Origin: Polytrichum commune
Taxonomy: Eukaryota; Streptophyta; Polytrichopsida; Polytrichales; Polytrichaceae
DNA: 64,000 nucleotides
Reading direction: 5' to 3'
NCBI GenBank assembly: GCA_950295325.1
Contig: OX485807.1
Coordinates: 7,901,001 to 7,965,000, forward strand
The notes under the pieces are model-generated. The model was given only the letters and a program-made list of their open reading frames with translations, did no database searches and had not been told where the DNA came from. The position numbers were made by a program, and so were the translations under genes. Shown in pieces: positions 20,873 to 34,300 of the stretch. Numbering within the stretch: position 1 is the first letter of the stretch; each line of letters begins with the position of its first letter.

Positions 20873-23800
20873 CTATGCTTTACAGAGTTCCTCAATATCA
20901 GTTACTTTTGGGGTCTGCTTGACCGATTGTGAAACCACAAGCTGTCCACAAGCTCCTGCAATATCTTGCCCCATCTCTTGCCGAATCGTTGTTCTGATAC
21001 CATACTGTCCTCTCAATATCTTCTGAAAGGTTGTTAGATCCTCCTGTGAAGTAGCCTTGAAATCAGATGTAGTTGCTGGGTTATAGGGAATTAAATTAAC
21101 AACCTGCAAAGAGGACACAAGCTGAAAATTCAGTACACCATACTGCCAGAAAATACTTCTAGTATAAATCTATTGACGTCAACAATTTCTCAAGCTTTTC
21201 ATATGCAAGAGCTAAGAAAATCAGACATTCTGGACATACACCATTGCCTAGGTATTTCTGTATTACCATGTAGTTCAAGAATTGCGTTTTGGAACGATAA
21301 AGGGAAGGAAAGATGACCTACCACTTTGCAATCCTTCAATAATAATCCAAGCTGGTGTGCGACCTCTTCTGAATCGTTGATACCAGCAAGCATTACATAC
21401 TCTATAAGCACGCTCCGCTCACTGATCACAATGACATATTGACAATTTAGTAATTGTGCTACATAAATGCGTTTTACTTTTATAACACAAGCAATGCCTA
21501 TGATAGGACTAATGAGGTGGGAGAAAGACTGTCCAGATGGCTTTAAGAAGACAACAAGTGCTTGAAATTAAAAAACCTCACTTGCCATACCTGGTGGTCT
21601 GATAAGAATGTAAAGCATCCATAAGTTTGTGAAGCGGATATGCTTTTGCTGTAGGAACAATCTGACACCGGAGCTCTTGTGTTGGAGCATGCAGGGAGAG
21701 TGCTAAATTCACTCCAGGCAGATCATTTGCAATCGACAGCATGCGTGGGACTACTCCAACCTAAACACACACCACCAAGAACATGTTAAGTTCATGTATT
21801 GTTGGCCAATCAGATTGTTGTGCCTGTGGTGCAATCAGATCAAACAAAAACTTCACATAGGCTTCTAGATCTGAAACACCAATGCTCTCTGGCCTAAAAA
21901 CGTCCCCTTTAAGGTATCAATTATTATAGAATTTAGACTCATGCTAAAAAGGACTTAACCATTGCCATTGTAAACAGTGACTTACACCAATGAAGCTAGT
22001 GACTTCAACCTCTATCAATTCAATTCAGTTTTTAAGCATCTATGCAACACAACATTCTCATGCACGAGGTGCACATCATACACTGAGCACATAGAATATG
22101 ACTAACTTCCCATCGACCTCAACATTACAGATGCAAAACATAAAAGTTTAGGAGAATGGCAACATGCAACAGGTTGCGTACAGTAGAAATAGTTATGTGA
22201 GTTGGTGACAGACCGAAGCAGCGCCCAGTCATGATCCGAGCCCCTTCCACCACTGCTTTGTAGTTGTTCAAAGGCTCCCCCATACCCTTCATCAATCCAA
22301 CAAGTCTACATTAGCCTGTAATCCAGTCCTTCATTTTAAACAGAACATCCTCCAGTACACAGTTATCTTTCGCATGCAATACAAGCTTGATTGCAGGTTC
22401 AGTGCAACTCAATAACTACCTATGACAGTCACTTATGCATGAAAACAAAGAGTAGGACAAGATTAAAGCCATACCATGAAGACAATGTTCCGGATCGGGG
22501 TCACTTGATAAGCATGAACTAGTTGTTCTACGATCTCTCCAGATGACAAATTGCCCTTCAGTCCCATGGTGCCAGTAGCACAAAATGTGCAGCCCATTTG
22601 GCACCCCACCTTTTGCAACAAACAAACAGATAATTTGTCATCCCTTCGTGCTGCATTTAATGGGCAACTGACCTTCATTCAAGAGAATCCCAAACAAGAT
22701 GGACCAACTGCCTTCAAATGTATGTTTAATAGATTGGCAGTGATCAGCCAATATGACCCTGATCATTCAGTAAGCAGAGAATGGCAGACTGACAACATCC
22801 AGCTGGCAACTGGAGATTTGAAGCTCGAAATGAGACATGAAAAATAAAAACCAAAAACCAACAAAAAAATCAGAGAAAAACCTGTGATGAAACACAAAGG
22901 GTGGCTCGAGGGCCACCTTGGCGAGGTCCACCAGCATACTTTCCAGCTCCAGCATCATGTCGCATAATGACAGCCTCAACCAACTGCCCACTCTACACAA
23001 AGGAACATGTGTCATGATTAGATTGGTTTCCTTGTACAAAACAATCTGCATGGAAGAAGCCACCTTCCACAATATCCCCACTAACTTCATCATCAGTTCT
23101 CAACAGCGAATCTTAAGTTTCTGATATATTTTCAAAGGTAACGGGAGACTCAAGCAAATTGTTGTATAGCATGTGTACCTAAGACCTCAAATTTGGCACA
23201 AGACACAGGAGAGGTAAGACAAAACCCTGAAGTAGGAAAAAAGAATTCCAAAGAGAACACCCTATTTTTTATACGAGGATTCTGACATAATGTGCGACAC
23301 AAGATTGGTCGTTGGCGAAAAATTGAGCAATGTTGTAAGGTCATATAAGTATGCAACCGTTCTAGAGAAACTCAACAGCACAGCGGCCAACAAGAAGCTG
23401 ACCTGTAGCCGGATCAAGAGCTTTGTTGTTGAACCATCCGCAGACGTCTGCTGATTTTGAACCTGACTTGTGAGGGTACTGAATTTCTCCTTCAACATGT
23501 TGACTGCGGCATGGGGGAGTCCGGGCACATCGTGCGCCTGTGTGTCGAGGTGTGCCAGTACATGTCTGCCACAACGTTCTTAGACATGTGAGAAAACAGG
23601 AATTATGAGTAAAATGTATTTACGAACTCAAATGCTAATGCACCTTAATTCTATAATATATCAAGAACACCGTCTGATCACGAGGGCAGTTTGATATAAT
23701 GGTGTTGGATCCTAAGTTTTTATAGAATGAGAAGTTTGTGCAGATGTCCTTAGAAGTCACTTGAGGAGCCACCAAGAACTGATCAGTTGGAATTTAGATA

Positions 23801-24225
23801 ACATCTGGATAGCTGGCCAGAATTCGAAGGCCCTTGACAACCGATGATTTTCAAACTGCTAAAAACATTCGACACAGGAGTCTTCTCTCGAGATGTCAAC
23901 AACATCTTCCAAGAAAATGACCTACTGAAGAGCCAACTAATTTTTAGGTCAGGATGCCGGCTTCTTGAACTTCTTTCCTCACTGCCAAAAGCTCATTCCC
24001 GGTCGTTTCTAAGCAGGTCCAAAGATTTCAAACCCGCCTGCACGAGTGAAGAAGGAGAAGGCATGGGGTTTAGTTTATGTGCGAAGGGACGGAAACTTAC
24101 GTCCATATGGTGTACACATGCAAAGCCTTAACCCCAATCCGCTCCAATTCAGTTTTCAGGACCTCCACATCAAACACCGAGTTCTTACGGGGCGCCTTCC
24201 GAGCAACGCCGTCACCCGCCTCCAT
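20873..24225 (-). CDS. RlmN-like radical-SAM methyltransferase (8 exons, 379 aa)
   Basis: Exons 24225-24101, 23565-23403, 22992-22882, 22609-22475, 22286-22182, 21760-21591, 21421-21322 and 21103-20873 join in frame to 1140 nt. RlmN enzymes methylate C2 of adenosine in rRNA and tRNA, using a 4Fe-4S cluster and a methyl-cysteine intermediate. The CxxxCxxC cluster ligands are C136, C140 and C143 (VGCQMGCTFCATG). The two catalytic cysteines are C129 (LCVSSQ) and C355 (ACGQL). GMGEP (179-183) is a SAM-contact motif, and NLIPYNP is near 306-312. The domain is complete and close in length to bacterial RlmN. There is no clear long transit peptide on this start, so localisation is open. Plants carry several RlmN-like genes; which one this is cannot be decided here. 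Confidence 0.93.
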
Positions 24226-25370
24226 TTTTCCACAAGATAACCTGACCTACTACTGCAACCCTGGAGATTTCTTCTCTGCTCTCCGAGTCGCGCTTTGGAC
24301 AGAACCTGTCCTGTACCCAAACCCTAAACTCGGAAGAATCTTGTTGTGCCCCAGTTGCAGCAACGAAAGCGTAAGTACCAAATTCTTGCTGTCTTGGCAG
24401 TTTTCATAATTCCGGAATGAAATCTGCTCAACTTTTCGCTCAAAAGGATCTTTAATTTAGAACCTAGTCCCGAAATTCTTCAGGGGTTTCTGGCATCGTC
24501 ACACAATCGGCCGGGGCTAAGATGCTATCTGAAGTGGGCCCCACCAAAGGGTCTACACGAGCCACGCGGCATGACCATGAAATGGTGACGGCCCTTGACT
24601 ATCATCCAAAGGCCGTACCATGCGTGTTGGGAAAGCTATCTTGTGTATTGACGGGCCCTCAAGCATAGTGTGAAGTGAGAATGGACCACGTTGAGGGACC
24701 ATTGCATATTTTACTGGTGGGAAAAGAGGGCCAACCCTATTTCACTATACTAATGGGGCCTTCTCACCTAACATTAGCTAGAAGTAGTTTTAGTCTAAAA
24801 CCGGTATTAGTTATCTAGGGTTCATAATTATCGGTGGTATTTAGTGTCGAGCCTAGGTGGACATCTGACATGGCCACTTTAAAAACGGTTTAAAACCTTC
24901 CCAGTCACCGAGCCTAGTTACTATTACTAGAAATTTGGCACACTTTCTAGATACTTAAGTATGCAATGGCAGTGGCCCCGGATTGGCTGCAACAGGTTTT
25001 AGCTATACTGGGGTCAACTGCCATATTTGCAAAAACTTAGTTTTTAAGAGCCTTGCTAAAACGAAGTCAAGTAACTTGTAGTCGTCATTACCGAGGTTGT
25101 GAGATCCCACCTGCTCTGATTTCTCAGAAGATGTCGGTTTAGATAAGCTTCAGCGAAGAAGGTCACTTAGTTTGTATATGTATCTGCTGAGGTGGCTTCT
25201 GGCAAACGTAAAACGCATACCAGGTGGAGAACACTGGTAAATCGCTAATCCCGAAATAGTAGGTCACACAAGAAAAGTTCCTTTGACCTTGAGAGCAAAA
25301 GGGACAGCTGAACCTCCGAGGTTTCAGGGCACCCCACCTGGTATTAGCTAGAGCCAGGTGGGAAAGGGGC
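24226..25370. other. Intergenic, with a fragment of a GGGCC-ended element
   Basis: No gene seen. The stretch 24525-24770 contains gaagtggg, gggccctcaagcatagtgtg and gcatattttactgg. These match, in inverted orientation, text of the element at 40914-41473. CCCACCTGG at about 25334 pairs with CCAGGTGGG at about 25353, a small hairpin. Confidence 0.5.
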
Positions 25371-25644
25371 ATAAATAGGATATTTAGTGTTTGATTATAT
25401 TTAGTGTTGTTACCACCCTACCTTGCTCAACACTAATTTTCAATTCCTTGATAAATGTGCCGTTACCTTCCTTACTACCACCTCCTTTAATATATCATTT
25501 TTTCCATATCCTTTCTAACAGTAAATTCAAGCATGTAACTCCCACATATTACCATAGTTGATATTTAGTGTTTGAGTTTACATTAAATGTTACTTATTTT
25601 CATAGGGTTATTGATATTTAGTCTATGCGTTCTTATTTAGTGTA
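25371..25644. mobile_element. MITE of a second, related family, copy 1
   Basis: It contains gttgttaccaccctacc, caacactaattttcaattcc and a right end reading TTATTTAGTGTA. The same text forms the element at 53577-53876. The left end is less clear. Confidence 0.65.
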
Positions 25645-26262
25645 GTTATGTATCTTTATTCTCTCTTTTTCACTCTCTTTTTGAGTTTTACATTGGTGAA
25701 GAAGGGAGGGAAAGCATGATGGATTATCTTGAGAAAAGAGGGGGGATTCTTGTTGCATTGGTTTTATATTGGTGTTTGCACATGATTGTGCAACATGTGT
25801 TTGATATGCAAGTGTTGGCAGTCAATGGAGAATGAGAAAATGGCATGATTTTAAGCATTTACTTTGAGAATATGAAGGTAAGTGATCATAGTGTGTGGGC
25901 ATTTGAGAGAAATGTAGGGTTCACCGATAGGTTGTTATTGGGTTTATTCATGAAAAAAACGTTCAAGCAAAGAACTCGAGTATGTTATAATACATTAAAG
26001 TTTTTTTTGTGAGAGATTAGGGTTTTTGTGCAAAGGAAGAATACACATATAAGAGAGACAATTTCAATTTAGAAGAGAATTGTAATGTCATTATAAAGGC
26101 TTGGGACTAGAAATACCTTATGTACCATAGGAGAGGTATATGAGGTGGCTAAAAGTATAATTTCATAAATAATGAGAATTTTATAGATCGATAAGAATTC
26201 ATTTGCAACAGATTTTTGTGCAGTTTCCAAGTCTAGCTTGGTTTAGAGTTTCCGTATAAGAA
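25645..26262. other. Possible 5' part of the transposase relic
   Basis: AT-rich DNA between a MITE and the recognisable transposase segment. A short frame with MMDYLEKRGGILVALVLYW (about 25720) may derive from the N-terminal exon of the transposase, but I cannot confirm it. Confidence 0.3.
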
Positions 26263-26830
26263 TTTGAGGCCCTTCATGGGATTCCTCATATTACAGAAGC
26301 AATTGATGAATATTACATTTCAATTTCTGCACCTATAATTGGAGAAGAAGATTATTATTGTTGAAAGTCACTTCATTCATATTTATTATAAAATTGTGTT
26401 AATAAAAAAATTGTGTTTTGGGATTACGAATTTGGATGGGCACGAAATATGAATGATTGGATATTATTTCAACTAACATAAGTTTAAAGGGATTGCATTA
26501 AAGTTAAATTATTTCTTTATAATCAGATTGGAGATTGTGCATATCCAATGCACTCATGAATTTACAACTCATTCAATGGTTGTGTAGAGGATTTAAAAGG
26601 TTATAAAGCAAATTGGAATTTTATTCAAAGTCCTCCTCGCATGTGTGTAGAACATACTTTCGGGATTATAAAGAAAATATGGAGAATTATTATTAGAATG
26701 GTTGATATACCATTGTGGCATATCATTGATATAGTTGCTACATATATTGTGCTACACAATATGTGTACATTTGGCAAGGACGAATTTGATATGGAATGAA
26801 TAGAAGAAACATAGAAAGAATTGAAATGAC
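26263..26830 (+). pseudogene. PIF/Harbinger transposase relic (DDE superfamily)
   Basis: One continuous frame, interrupted by several stops (TGA at 26362, TAA at 26389 and others), reads ALHGIPHITEAID, EEDYYC, LHSYLL, FWDYEFGWARNMNDW, IGDCAYPM, CVEHTFGIIKKIWRI and IVLHNMC. This series is characteristic of Harbinger-type DDE transposases. The Asp of AID, the Asp of GDCAYP and the Glu of VEHTFG are the likely catalytic triad. Most stops replace Trp, Arg or Gln codons, consistent with point decay. No Myb-like partner gene was seen nearby. Confidence 0.85.
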
Positions 26831-27734
26831 TAATATAGATTGGATCGTTAAAAGAGAGTTAAAAAATTAGGGATAAAATAACAAATATAATTGAAATAAT
26901 ATTTTTTTAAATAAATAAAATAATGCAAGAAAAATAGAAGAGGTTGACAAAGAAAAAGAAAAAGAAAATGAAGATTTATTATCAAAGGCTACAAAAACGT
27001 TTGAAGTAATAGTCAAATCATTATAGCAAATGAAGCTTCAGAAATATTAAAACCTAGAATTTCATAATATGAATACTAAATCTTATAAGAGTGAATGGTT
27101 ATAATTTTTGTACAAAGATTGTCATATAAACATCCATATTTTCTGGTGACTTTGTTATAACCTCAAAAGATGCAACCAAACTTGAAGAAGTGCTTACCAT
27201 GTGATTAAAAAAAATTCATCTTGTATTAATTTTTATTAATTTTTTGCCTTTTGTAGTGCTTGGAGGTGAATTTTTTCGTGAATCTTAGATATTATGATGT
27301 TCATCATCTTTTTAAGCACTTGTTAATATTTAATTAACAACACTTACACAAAGTTCATTCCACATATTCATCTACTCATAATATTGACATATTCGAATTG
27401 AAATATTATTGAAAATGTCTTTCATTTTTATATTCCATTATAAAACATTGTAATTTTTATTTTTATTTTTTGCAGACCAACAAAGATCTTCCAAAATTGT
27501 GCAAACTTGAAACCATATGAGCATGAAGTTCAATTCAAACATTCATTCATATTCACATACAACCGTTATAATTTAGAATATAATATTATTGGATTTAGTA
27601 CAATATGTCTTAAGTTCTATGAACTTAATGGAAGTAACTTCATGGTCTAAAGCACCTCTAAGATATTGGGCCATAACCAAAAAAAATTCGATTTACATCG
27701 CACATGTAAACCACTAAACCCTTAATTTAGGAGG
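26831..27734. other. AT-rich DNA, no gene seen
   Basis: Probably the 3' part of the decayed transposon. No coding region or element end was defined. Confidence 0.4.
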
Positions 27735-27880
27735 ACTATGATATTTAGTGTCATATGGGATTTGATGTCACTATGGTAATTTTTCGAATGACACTTCTTA
27801 AAAATAAGTTTACAAATATTGTTATGGATGATTGAAATTTGGATGAAAACTCACTTGGTAAAGGACAGTAATTGCAACAT

Positions 27881-27926
<46 letters not shown>

Positions 27927-27965
27927 ATTTCCTAGTTGATTTGATGCCAATATAAGCTATAAAGA
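27735..27965. mobile_element. Truncated palindrome-ended MITE with an (AC)n tract
   Basis: The left half matches the MITE family (gatatttagtgtcatatgg, ggatgaaaactcacttgg). The right half is replaced by an (AC)20 tract at 27884-27924. Confidence 0.7.
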
Positions 27966-28949
27966 CCCCAAAGTAGTGTACTTGAGGTCATTTGAGATCA
28001 ATCAACAACAACAACATATTAAGGGGATAAATTTGTATGTTGGATGAATGAGAGGTAACAAGTAGTGTGTTGGCATAGGAATTATTGGAAAAATCAATGT
28101 TGTCTTTGGCCAGTGAAGGGTCCGAGAAGTTTGTTAGGCATAAGCAAGTGAGGTGGCCAAGTGGTTGCATGTGATTGGAGCTACAAAAGGAAGGTTCAAA
28201 TGGTATTGTATATAAGAACCATGTGCGACTTTTAAAGTCTTTATGTTTGTGGGCCCTCTTAGGTAGTAACCACACGAGGGGCAAGGAATTTCCGGGCACA
28301 TGCTAGGAAGCTGGGCTAGGTTCCTATAGCCACGTCGGCTACCGGTCCCAGCAGGCACTAGACGAGGGGTAGGGGCGACGAGGTTGGACATGAGCAAGGA
28401 CAGGGGCGAGGGGCGAGGAGCGAGGAGGGAGCTCACGATGGAGACGAGGGAGGGAGACGTCCGGGTTGGCGCTGTGCCTTGTAAACACGGATTGCTAGCC
28501 TCTTCCCCCCGGCACTTCTGAGAAGAAGTCCACCTCGCCACATCATCTTCCCGCCGTGGAAATTGCCGCTTGTGTGGTAAGTGGGGGGCCTCCTCACCCA
28601 ATCAGGGCCCCTGGTTCAGCCTGCCTGCCCCCCGTGTGGTATGGGCCTTAGTTGTGTTGCAAACAATGGCTTACGTCAAGGAAAGCTATATTTGGAAACA
28701 ATGGGTTGGGCACCTCAATGGATGTGCCCCTTTACATGCGATTACTTCTCGTTTGAAATAAATTTGCTTATGTATACACAACCATGCCATGTGTTTTTTT
28801 GGTTCTTTTTTTGAAAGTTTTTATGGTAAGCAATTGCTACCTGTATCAATTGAACTCCCAAATAACCCAAGTAGATCATTCTTGCATATGATAATTTCCT
28901 CTCTCCAAATAGTAAGGTCCACAAACAATGAACAGGGAGAATCAACTGC
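27966..28949. other. Intergenic, GC-rich island at 28290-28640
   Basis: The segment 28290-28640 is clearly richer in G and C than its surroundings and gives chance open frames on both strands. No domain was recognised. Confidence 0.4.
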
Positions 28950-29320
28950 TACACTAAATAACATATTTAGTGTCATATGGTATTTTATGTCACTTATGGT
29001 AATTTTTTGGATGACACTTTGCATGAATAAGTGAACAAATATTGTCATGGATGATGGATGAGTTCATCCATTGGCCAAAACCCTACTTTCTCTTGTCAGC
29101 AACTTGTGATGAAATATTGTCATGGATGATTGAAATTTTGATAAAAACTCACTTGGTAAGTGACAGTAATTGGAATACTATCAATCTATAACCCCCTCAA
29201 GAAATTACAAGTAATGACAAATATTATTGGGTTGACACTTAGTGTTGATGACACTATACCACAGTTTGTAATTAGTATCAAGCAAGACAATTAAAATTGA
29301 TAACACTACAAATTATAGGT
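28950..29320. mobile_element. Palindrome-ended MITE, copy 2
   Basis: The left end is TACACTAAATAACATATTTAGTG. The interior shares atggatgatggatgagttc and tgttgatgacactataccac with copies at 47083 and 50977. The right end is degenerate. Confidence 0.8.
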
Positions 29321-31345
29321 AGTATAGTTTCTTCCCCGAAAGATGGAAAGAGTTCCACTCTTAGCAAGAAAAGCTTCCTTGATATGAAATATGATTTTTG
29401 ATGATGGGTTGGCATTGGTTTCCCAATGAGATAGGCCGCATGATGCCTTCCACATGACCGCCAGTTTGTGCCAAGTATTAGGCCCTTATTCGGCAAGATG
29501 GTGGGGGAATGATGCTACTTAATTGACTAACCATGGTGTAGGGGGAGTAGATGGGCAAACCGTTGTTGAAAGCTCATTGTTAGCTTCAAAGGGAAAGTTC
29601 TCCAAATTCAACTAATAGGAAATGATAGGAGATTCATAATGAGATTTCTCTGCTTTCCTTGGAAAGAAAATGGATTGCATTGCCATTAGAAATACAAGTG
29701 CAACTATTCGGGGAGGTTTTCAAGTTTCCAAATCAACCAGTCGAATTCATCTGATGGATCCAGAAATTTGAACCAGATGATTTTACCAATTTGCAGAGTC
29801 TCAAATTGAAAGCATGTCTACCAAATAGAAGTGAAGAAAGTAGGCATGAAGAGTATGATCATGCATGATTTTGACAGCTGAGTTGTATAGGTGTTCATTT
29901 ATCACATGTTGGATAAGGTAAATGAACTGTTGAGGGTTTATGACTTCACTCATCTTCATACATTGCCAACTCTTTTGAACAATGGTTCACAAGCTTAAGT
30001 TTGGCAGACTGCTTCTGATGACATGGGGGTGATTGGTAGAAAATGATTCAAAGAGGCTGTGTTCTTTAAAACTGTACCAAAAACTTGGAACTAACGCAGC
30101 ATGCAACTCATTTTACAGCTTCAAGGGCTTACAACACTTGCAATGTGCATAACTCTGGGTGAATTTAAGTGCATTAAGGAAAACATACTATTGAGGAGTG
30201 TACTGGTTGTCTACACCGATCCTTGCCACTTACAGCTTGAAGATCTGGTGAAGGCTTGAGCAGGTAGGTCCTGAAATCATCTAGGCGCAACACTCCTGGT
30301 TCCTCAAAGCATATGAATCTTCTCGTCGACAAGACTGTTGGATCTTCAAACTTTGCTTGCCGAATAAATGTGGAGATGTTGAGGACCAACAGGTCGAAAA
30401 ATCTAGGATCTATACCAATTTAAAGTGCAGAAAGAGCAATTTCCCTGCAAAAGGTGACCCCTTGGGTACCTAGACTCCAGCCACAAGAGGATTAATTGAT
30501 ATAAAACATTAAACTGGAGGGCCCTGCAACACACAAGTACATCATATACCGGGCCAAAGAAAATTTCCACAAGTGATTGCAGGTTACCCCGCCCACGATT
30601 TACACTTTTGATGAAATCTGTCCTGCATACAAAATAGGACTTCGCAATGAAAAAACCATTTCAATTGAATGGTTGACTTGTCACCGCCCCTGACTATGCA
30701 AAAAGTAATGAGATTGCTAACACTCACCAGATCCATATGCTGATTGCAATAAGAGCGGGCCACAATATTGACAAGCAGATGGGAGTTACAGCCATTCAAA
30801 TCTGTCAGTGCTACCTTCATTCAAAACTAAGTTATATGATCAAGATCCTGTTCCTGCTTGCTGAAACGTTGAGCTGTTGAATATGCTGCCAACAATAATG
30901 TAAACACATGCCACTTCATTCAGTAACACAACTACCTAAGGGAACATATTCAAAACAGCCTGCTGATTCATACACAAATAAAAATTTGATCACATCATAG
31001 GCACGCCATCAAGCAGTTCCAAACTCAGGCAAATAGCTCCCATGCAGCTTGATGAAGTTTAAATACTGGAATGACCTGAAAATGGTGCCCAAATACTAAT
31101 AATGGCAACCGCCAAGATTGCCATCATATATTGATTATAACACCACAGCAAATTGATAGCACATCTCCTGGTAAGGTTTCAAGGTAAGGTTCCAAGCAAA
31201 TTTTACAGACTTATCAAATTGGATTCTTCAGAATGTCGTCCATGTATCCATGTGCAAAAATTTGAATTGCTGATGAGCACATCCTCTTTTTGTTGTGGAC
31301 TAAAAACGATGTATACTGCCCGTTTCTCACCATACATCTTCATGA
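29321..31345 (-). other. Intergenic, with one unassigned candidate exon at 30234-30402
   Basis: A 169-nt minus-strand segment (30402-30234) lies between ATCCTAG and GTAAGT. It reads in part FIRQAKFEDPTVL, RRFICFEEPGVLRLDD and FRTYLLKPSPDLQA, which looks like selected protein. No family is recognised and no partner exon was found with confidence. The rest has no supported feature. Confidence 0.35.
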
Positions 31346-34300
31346 TTAATGCTCTCCTTTTGGCTTCTTGTTTGGTGGGGGACCCATGCTTCCAGCATCA
31401 GATTTGCGCTTGATGCCCAAAAAGTGAGCAACCTGAAAACAACAAAGCAGCAAAAAAGATTAACCACATATAAGGGCCAGGTCACAATGTTTCAAGCATG
31501 CCTTACTTTACTTCACATGTAGCTTCTCCAGCTCGTCAAATTTCCCACAATTTGGACTGCAAGAGCAACCACCTCCTAAACTAAGTTACAGTTAGTAGTA
31601 TGGTTGACAGTTCATAGCTAGAGTAAAGACATCAAGCACTTGCCTCAATGGAACTGTCTCACTGCCTTAATGGAACACTCACTAGCTCATTGAGGCAAGT
31701 GCACTCCATTAACATCTCTCACTTGCCTCAATGGAACATGTGAGGAGATTCAATATACAATACTCCGAGAAATATAAAGTCAGTATTCTGAAGCATGACC
31801 ATAATGTATTTCCAGCTATCAGCTCAGATATATACTCACCTTCTTATCACCTAACATCGGTGTCAAGCTGCCAATGTTTTTATTGTCCCCTAGCATGGGA
31901 GTGAGACTGCCCACAGGCTCCTTCTCCACAGTAGCAAAACCATTTCTTGGATCACTTGTTTGCCTGAACCAACAAAACAAACCATTATTTACTAAAGTGA
32001 GGTTGCAATCCCCAAGTCAATCTTATAGTATCTCATATTATCTGCAAGCTTCATGTAAGAATTTAAATTTTGTAAGATGAGGTGACAGATGGAAGTGTTG
32101 TTGATTCAGAAGTCAAGGTCTGAAATTATGCTACCTAATTTCATAGGTCTACTTTCAGTATCATGTCCTCTCTAGTAACACCCATTGTATGATGCTACGT
32201 TTGCAAATGTCAGTTAAGTACCGGTACAAAGAGACCAGTAACAATTGGATCAAATAGGTGGTTTACCCATACTTGGCACAGTGCAAACAAGAGAAATGAA
32301 GAGGTCGTCTAACCCTCAGAATCTTGTTTTGTTACTTTATGGGAAGTTCAATTGTTGGATTCTGCAACATTAATTTTTCAAGCAACCGTCGTATCTTAAA
32401 GCTCACCTACAAGTCAAACAATCATGAGCAATAGCACATTTGAGAGAGAGAATATACCCGGGTTTTATGTGGCCACTGATGACAATATAGGGTGCATGAC
32501 TCCTGGCATGGGCTTCACGAATTCGTTCCATTGACTTGAGAGGAGTATCTCCTGCATTCATCTGCTTGAGTTTCAACTCCTCCTGAAATTGCTTTTGCTT
32601 CTTTTCTTGCTTCATTTTTCCAGGTCCTTTCCCATGGAACTTGTGAGAGAGCTTTCGGAATGCCTCCTTTGGTGTCATCTGTGGAAGAGCACCATACAAG
32701 ATCTCAATAATAATCCACAACTGCCTGACATAGTCAAACACTTCCAAAGCCAAGATATTATAGATATGCCCAAATAGGAACTAAAAAGGAGTCAACAACG
32801 CAAATGATGATAAGTAAAGAAGATTTCTAGATTGTAAATGAATATAGAGCAATCAGAAGAACCTCACAGGACAGAGCAGATATACACCATGAGAGGCAAG
32901 CCTGGTAACAAGTCCTTGGCACCATAGCATCATAGAAGTATATCAATGAGGGAAATTCAGCAGAAAATAATATTGAATGAGCATATTCAAGAAGCATACC
33001 ATTCGACCAAATTCGTCAACACGATCCAGCAGGATATCCCTTTGCCCGACAACATTGTTTGATTCGTCCACAATTCCAACCAGCTTGCTCTTTTTCTTGT
33101 CCATGTTCCGGCCACCCCAATCGACTGTTTCCTTCAACGTTCCTCTTTCTTTCAGTAAGCTCAATGCTCCTGCCAAACCCCTCCCCACTGACACTTCCTT
33201 AGCATCTTCTAGGGTCTCCTCTTCCTCCTCTGCTACATTAGGGGTTTCTTCCATTTCTACATCCTTGACCTCTGTCCATCCACCTTCATCTGCTGTGGCT
33301 TCAGGCTCCTCTTCATCCTTATTATAGTCTTCTAGTTCTCCATCCTCCTTATCCTCCTCATGGAAGACGTCTTTGGGCCCAGACCTCCTAGTGAGAGCTG
33401 CATCAGGATAGAGCAGTAAACCAAATCAGTCATCTCATTGAACCTATCTATCAATAGCCCAGATCTCTTTTAGATCACATCTTACAGAAATAATGTTGTG
33501 TCTATTGGAGCCAAAAATAACTATAACCATTTGTATAGAAAGAAGTTAATATGTTTGCTGTTGCCACTGAAAACTTCAGGTTTTTCTCTAGAATTATTGA
33601 ACACATTCGGGATTGAGTTTCTTGTGCCACTTTAGATATATTTCTAATAAAACAGCACAGGTTCAGCAAGTTCATTAGTTAAGACAGGCAAACAAACTCA
33701 CCTTCATCTAGTTGTAGACTTCGGCAAAACTCGCCAGTATCACTAAAAACGAGCTTTCCATCTTCACCATCCCCACCTGCTTTGGGTCTTTCCTGCCTTG
33801 ATGCTGCCAAAACATGATCTAAAGTCAAACTTTGATATACCTTAAGGGGCATCTATGACATTCCATAACAGTGACTTTTGTACACCGGTACAACAAGAGG
33901 AGTCTACAAACAAGATGAAGCTTGATTGCAAAGTTGAATCAGCAAGGAATAAACCTGTAAACCTAACTACAAGGATCTGGCTTGAATGCCAAAAGCAATT
34001 TCCTACTTTCTGCAGAGTACTCTAGCTGCACATTTTTCTCATAGTTCCCTACATCAGTGAGTGTACCTCTCAAAGAAATTTTGGTAAACTAAGCATCAGA
34101 TTTGTACCTGCTAGACGAGCCACAACTGCTTGTGGGCCAATTGCATTTTCTGCCTGTTTCTTCAGTGCTGCTTGTCTCGCCCTTTCCAATGACTTTGCTA
34201 GAATGTCATCTTCTTCGGTATCTAAAGTAGGAACATCTTCAGTATCATCTACATCCATGGTCTTTGACTCACTTTCTTCCCTGAGTATTCTAGAAGCATC

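Noticed and set aside
28134-28601. 155-codon minus-strand frame
   Set aside because: It lies in a GC-rich island with overlapping frames on both strands and shows no domain.
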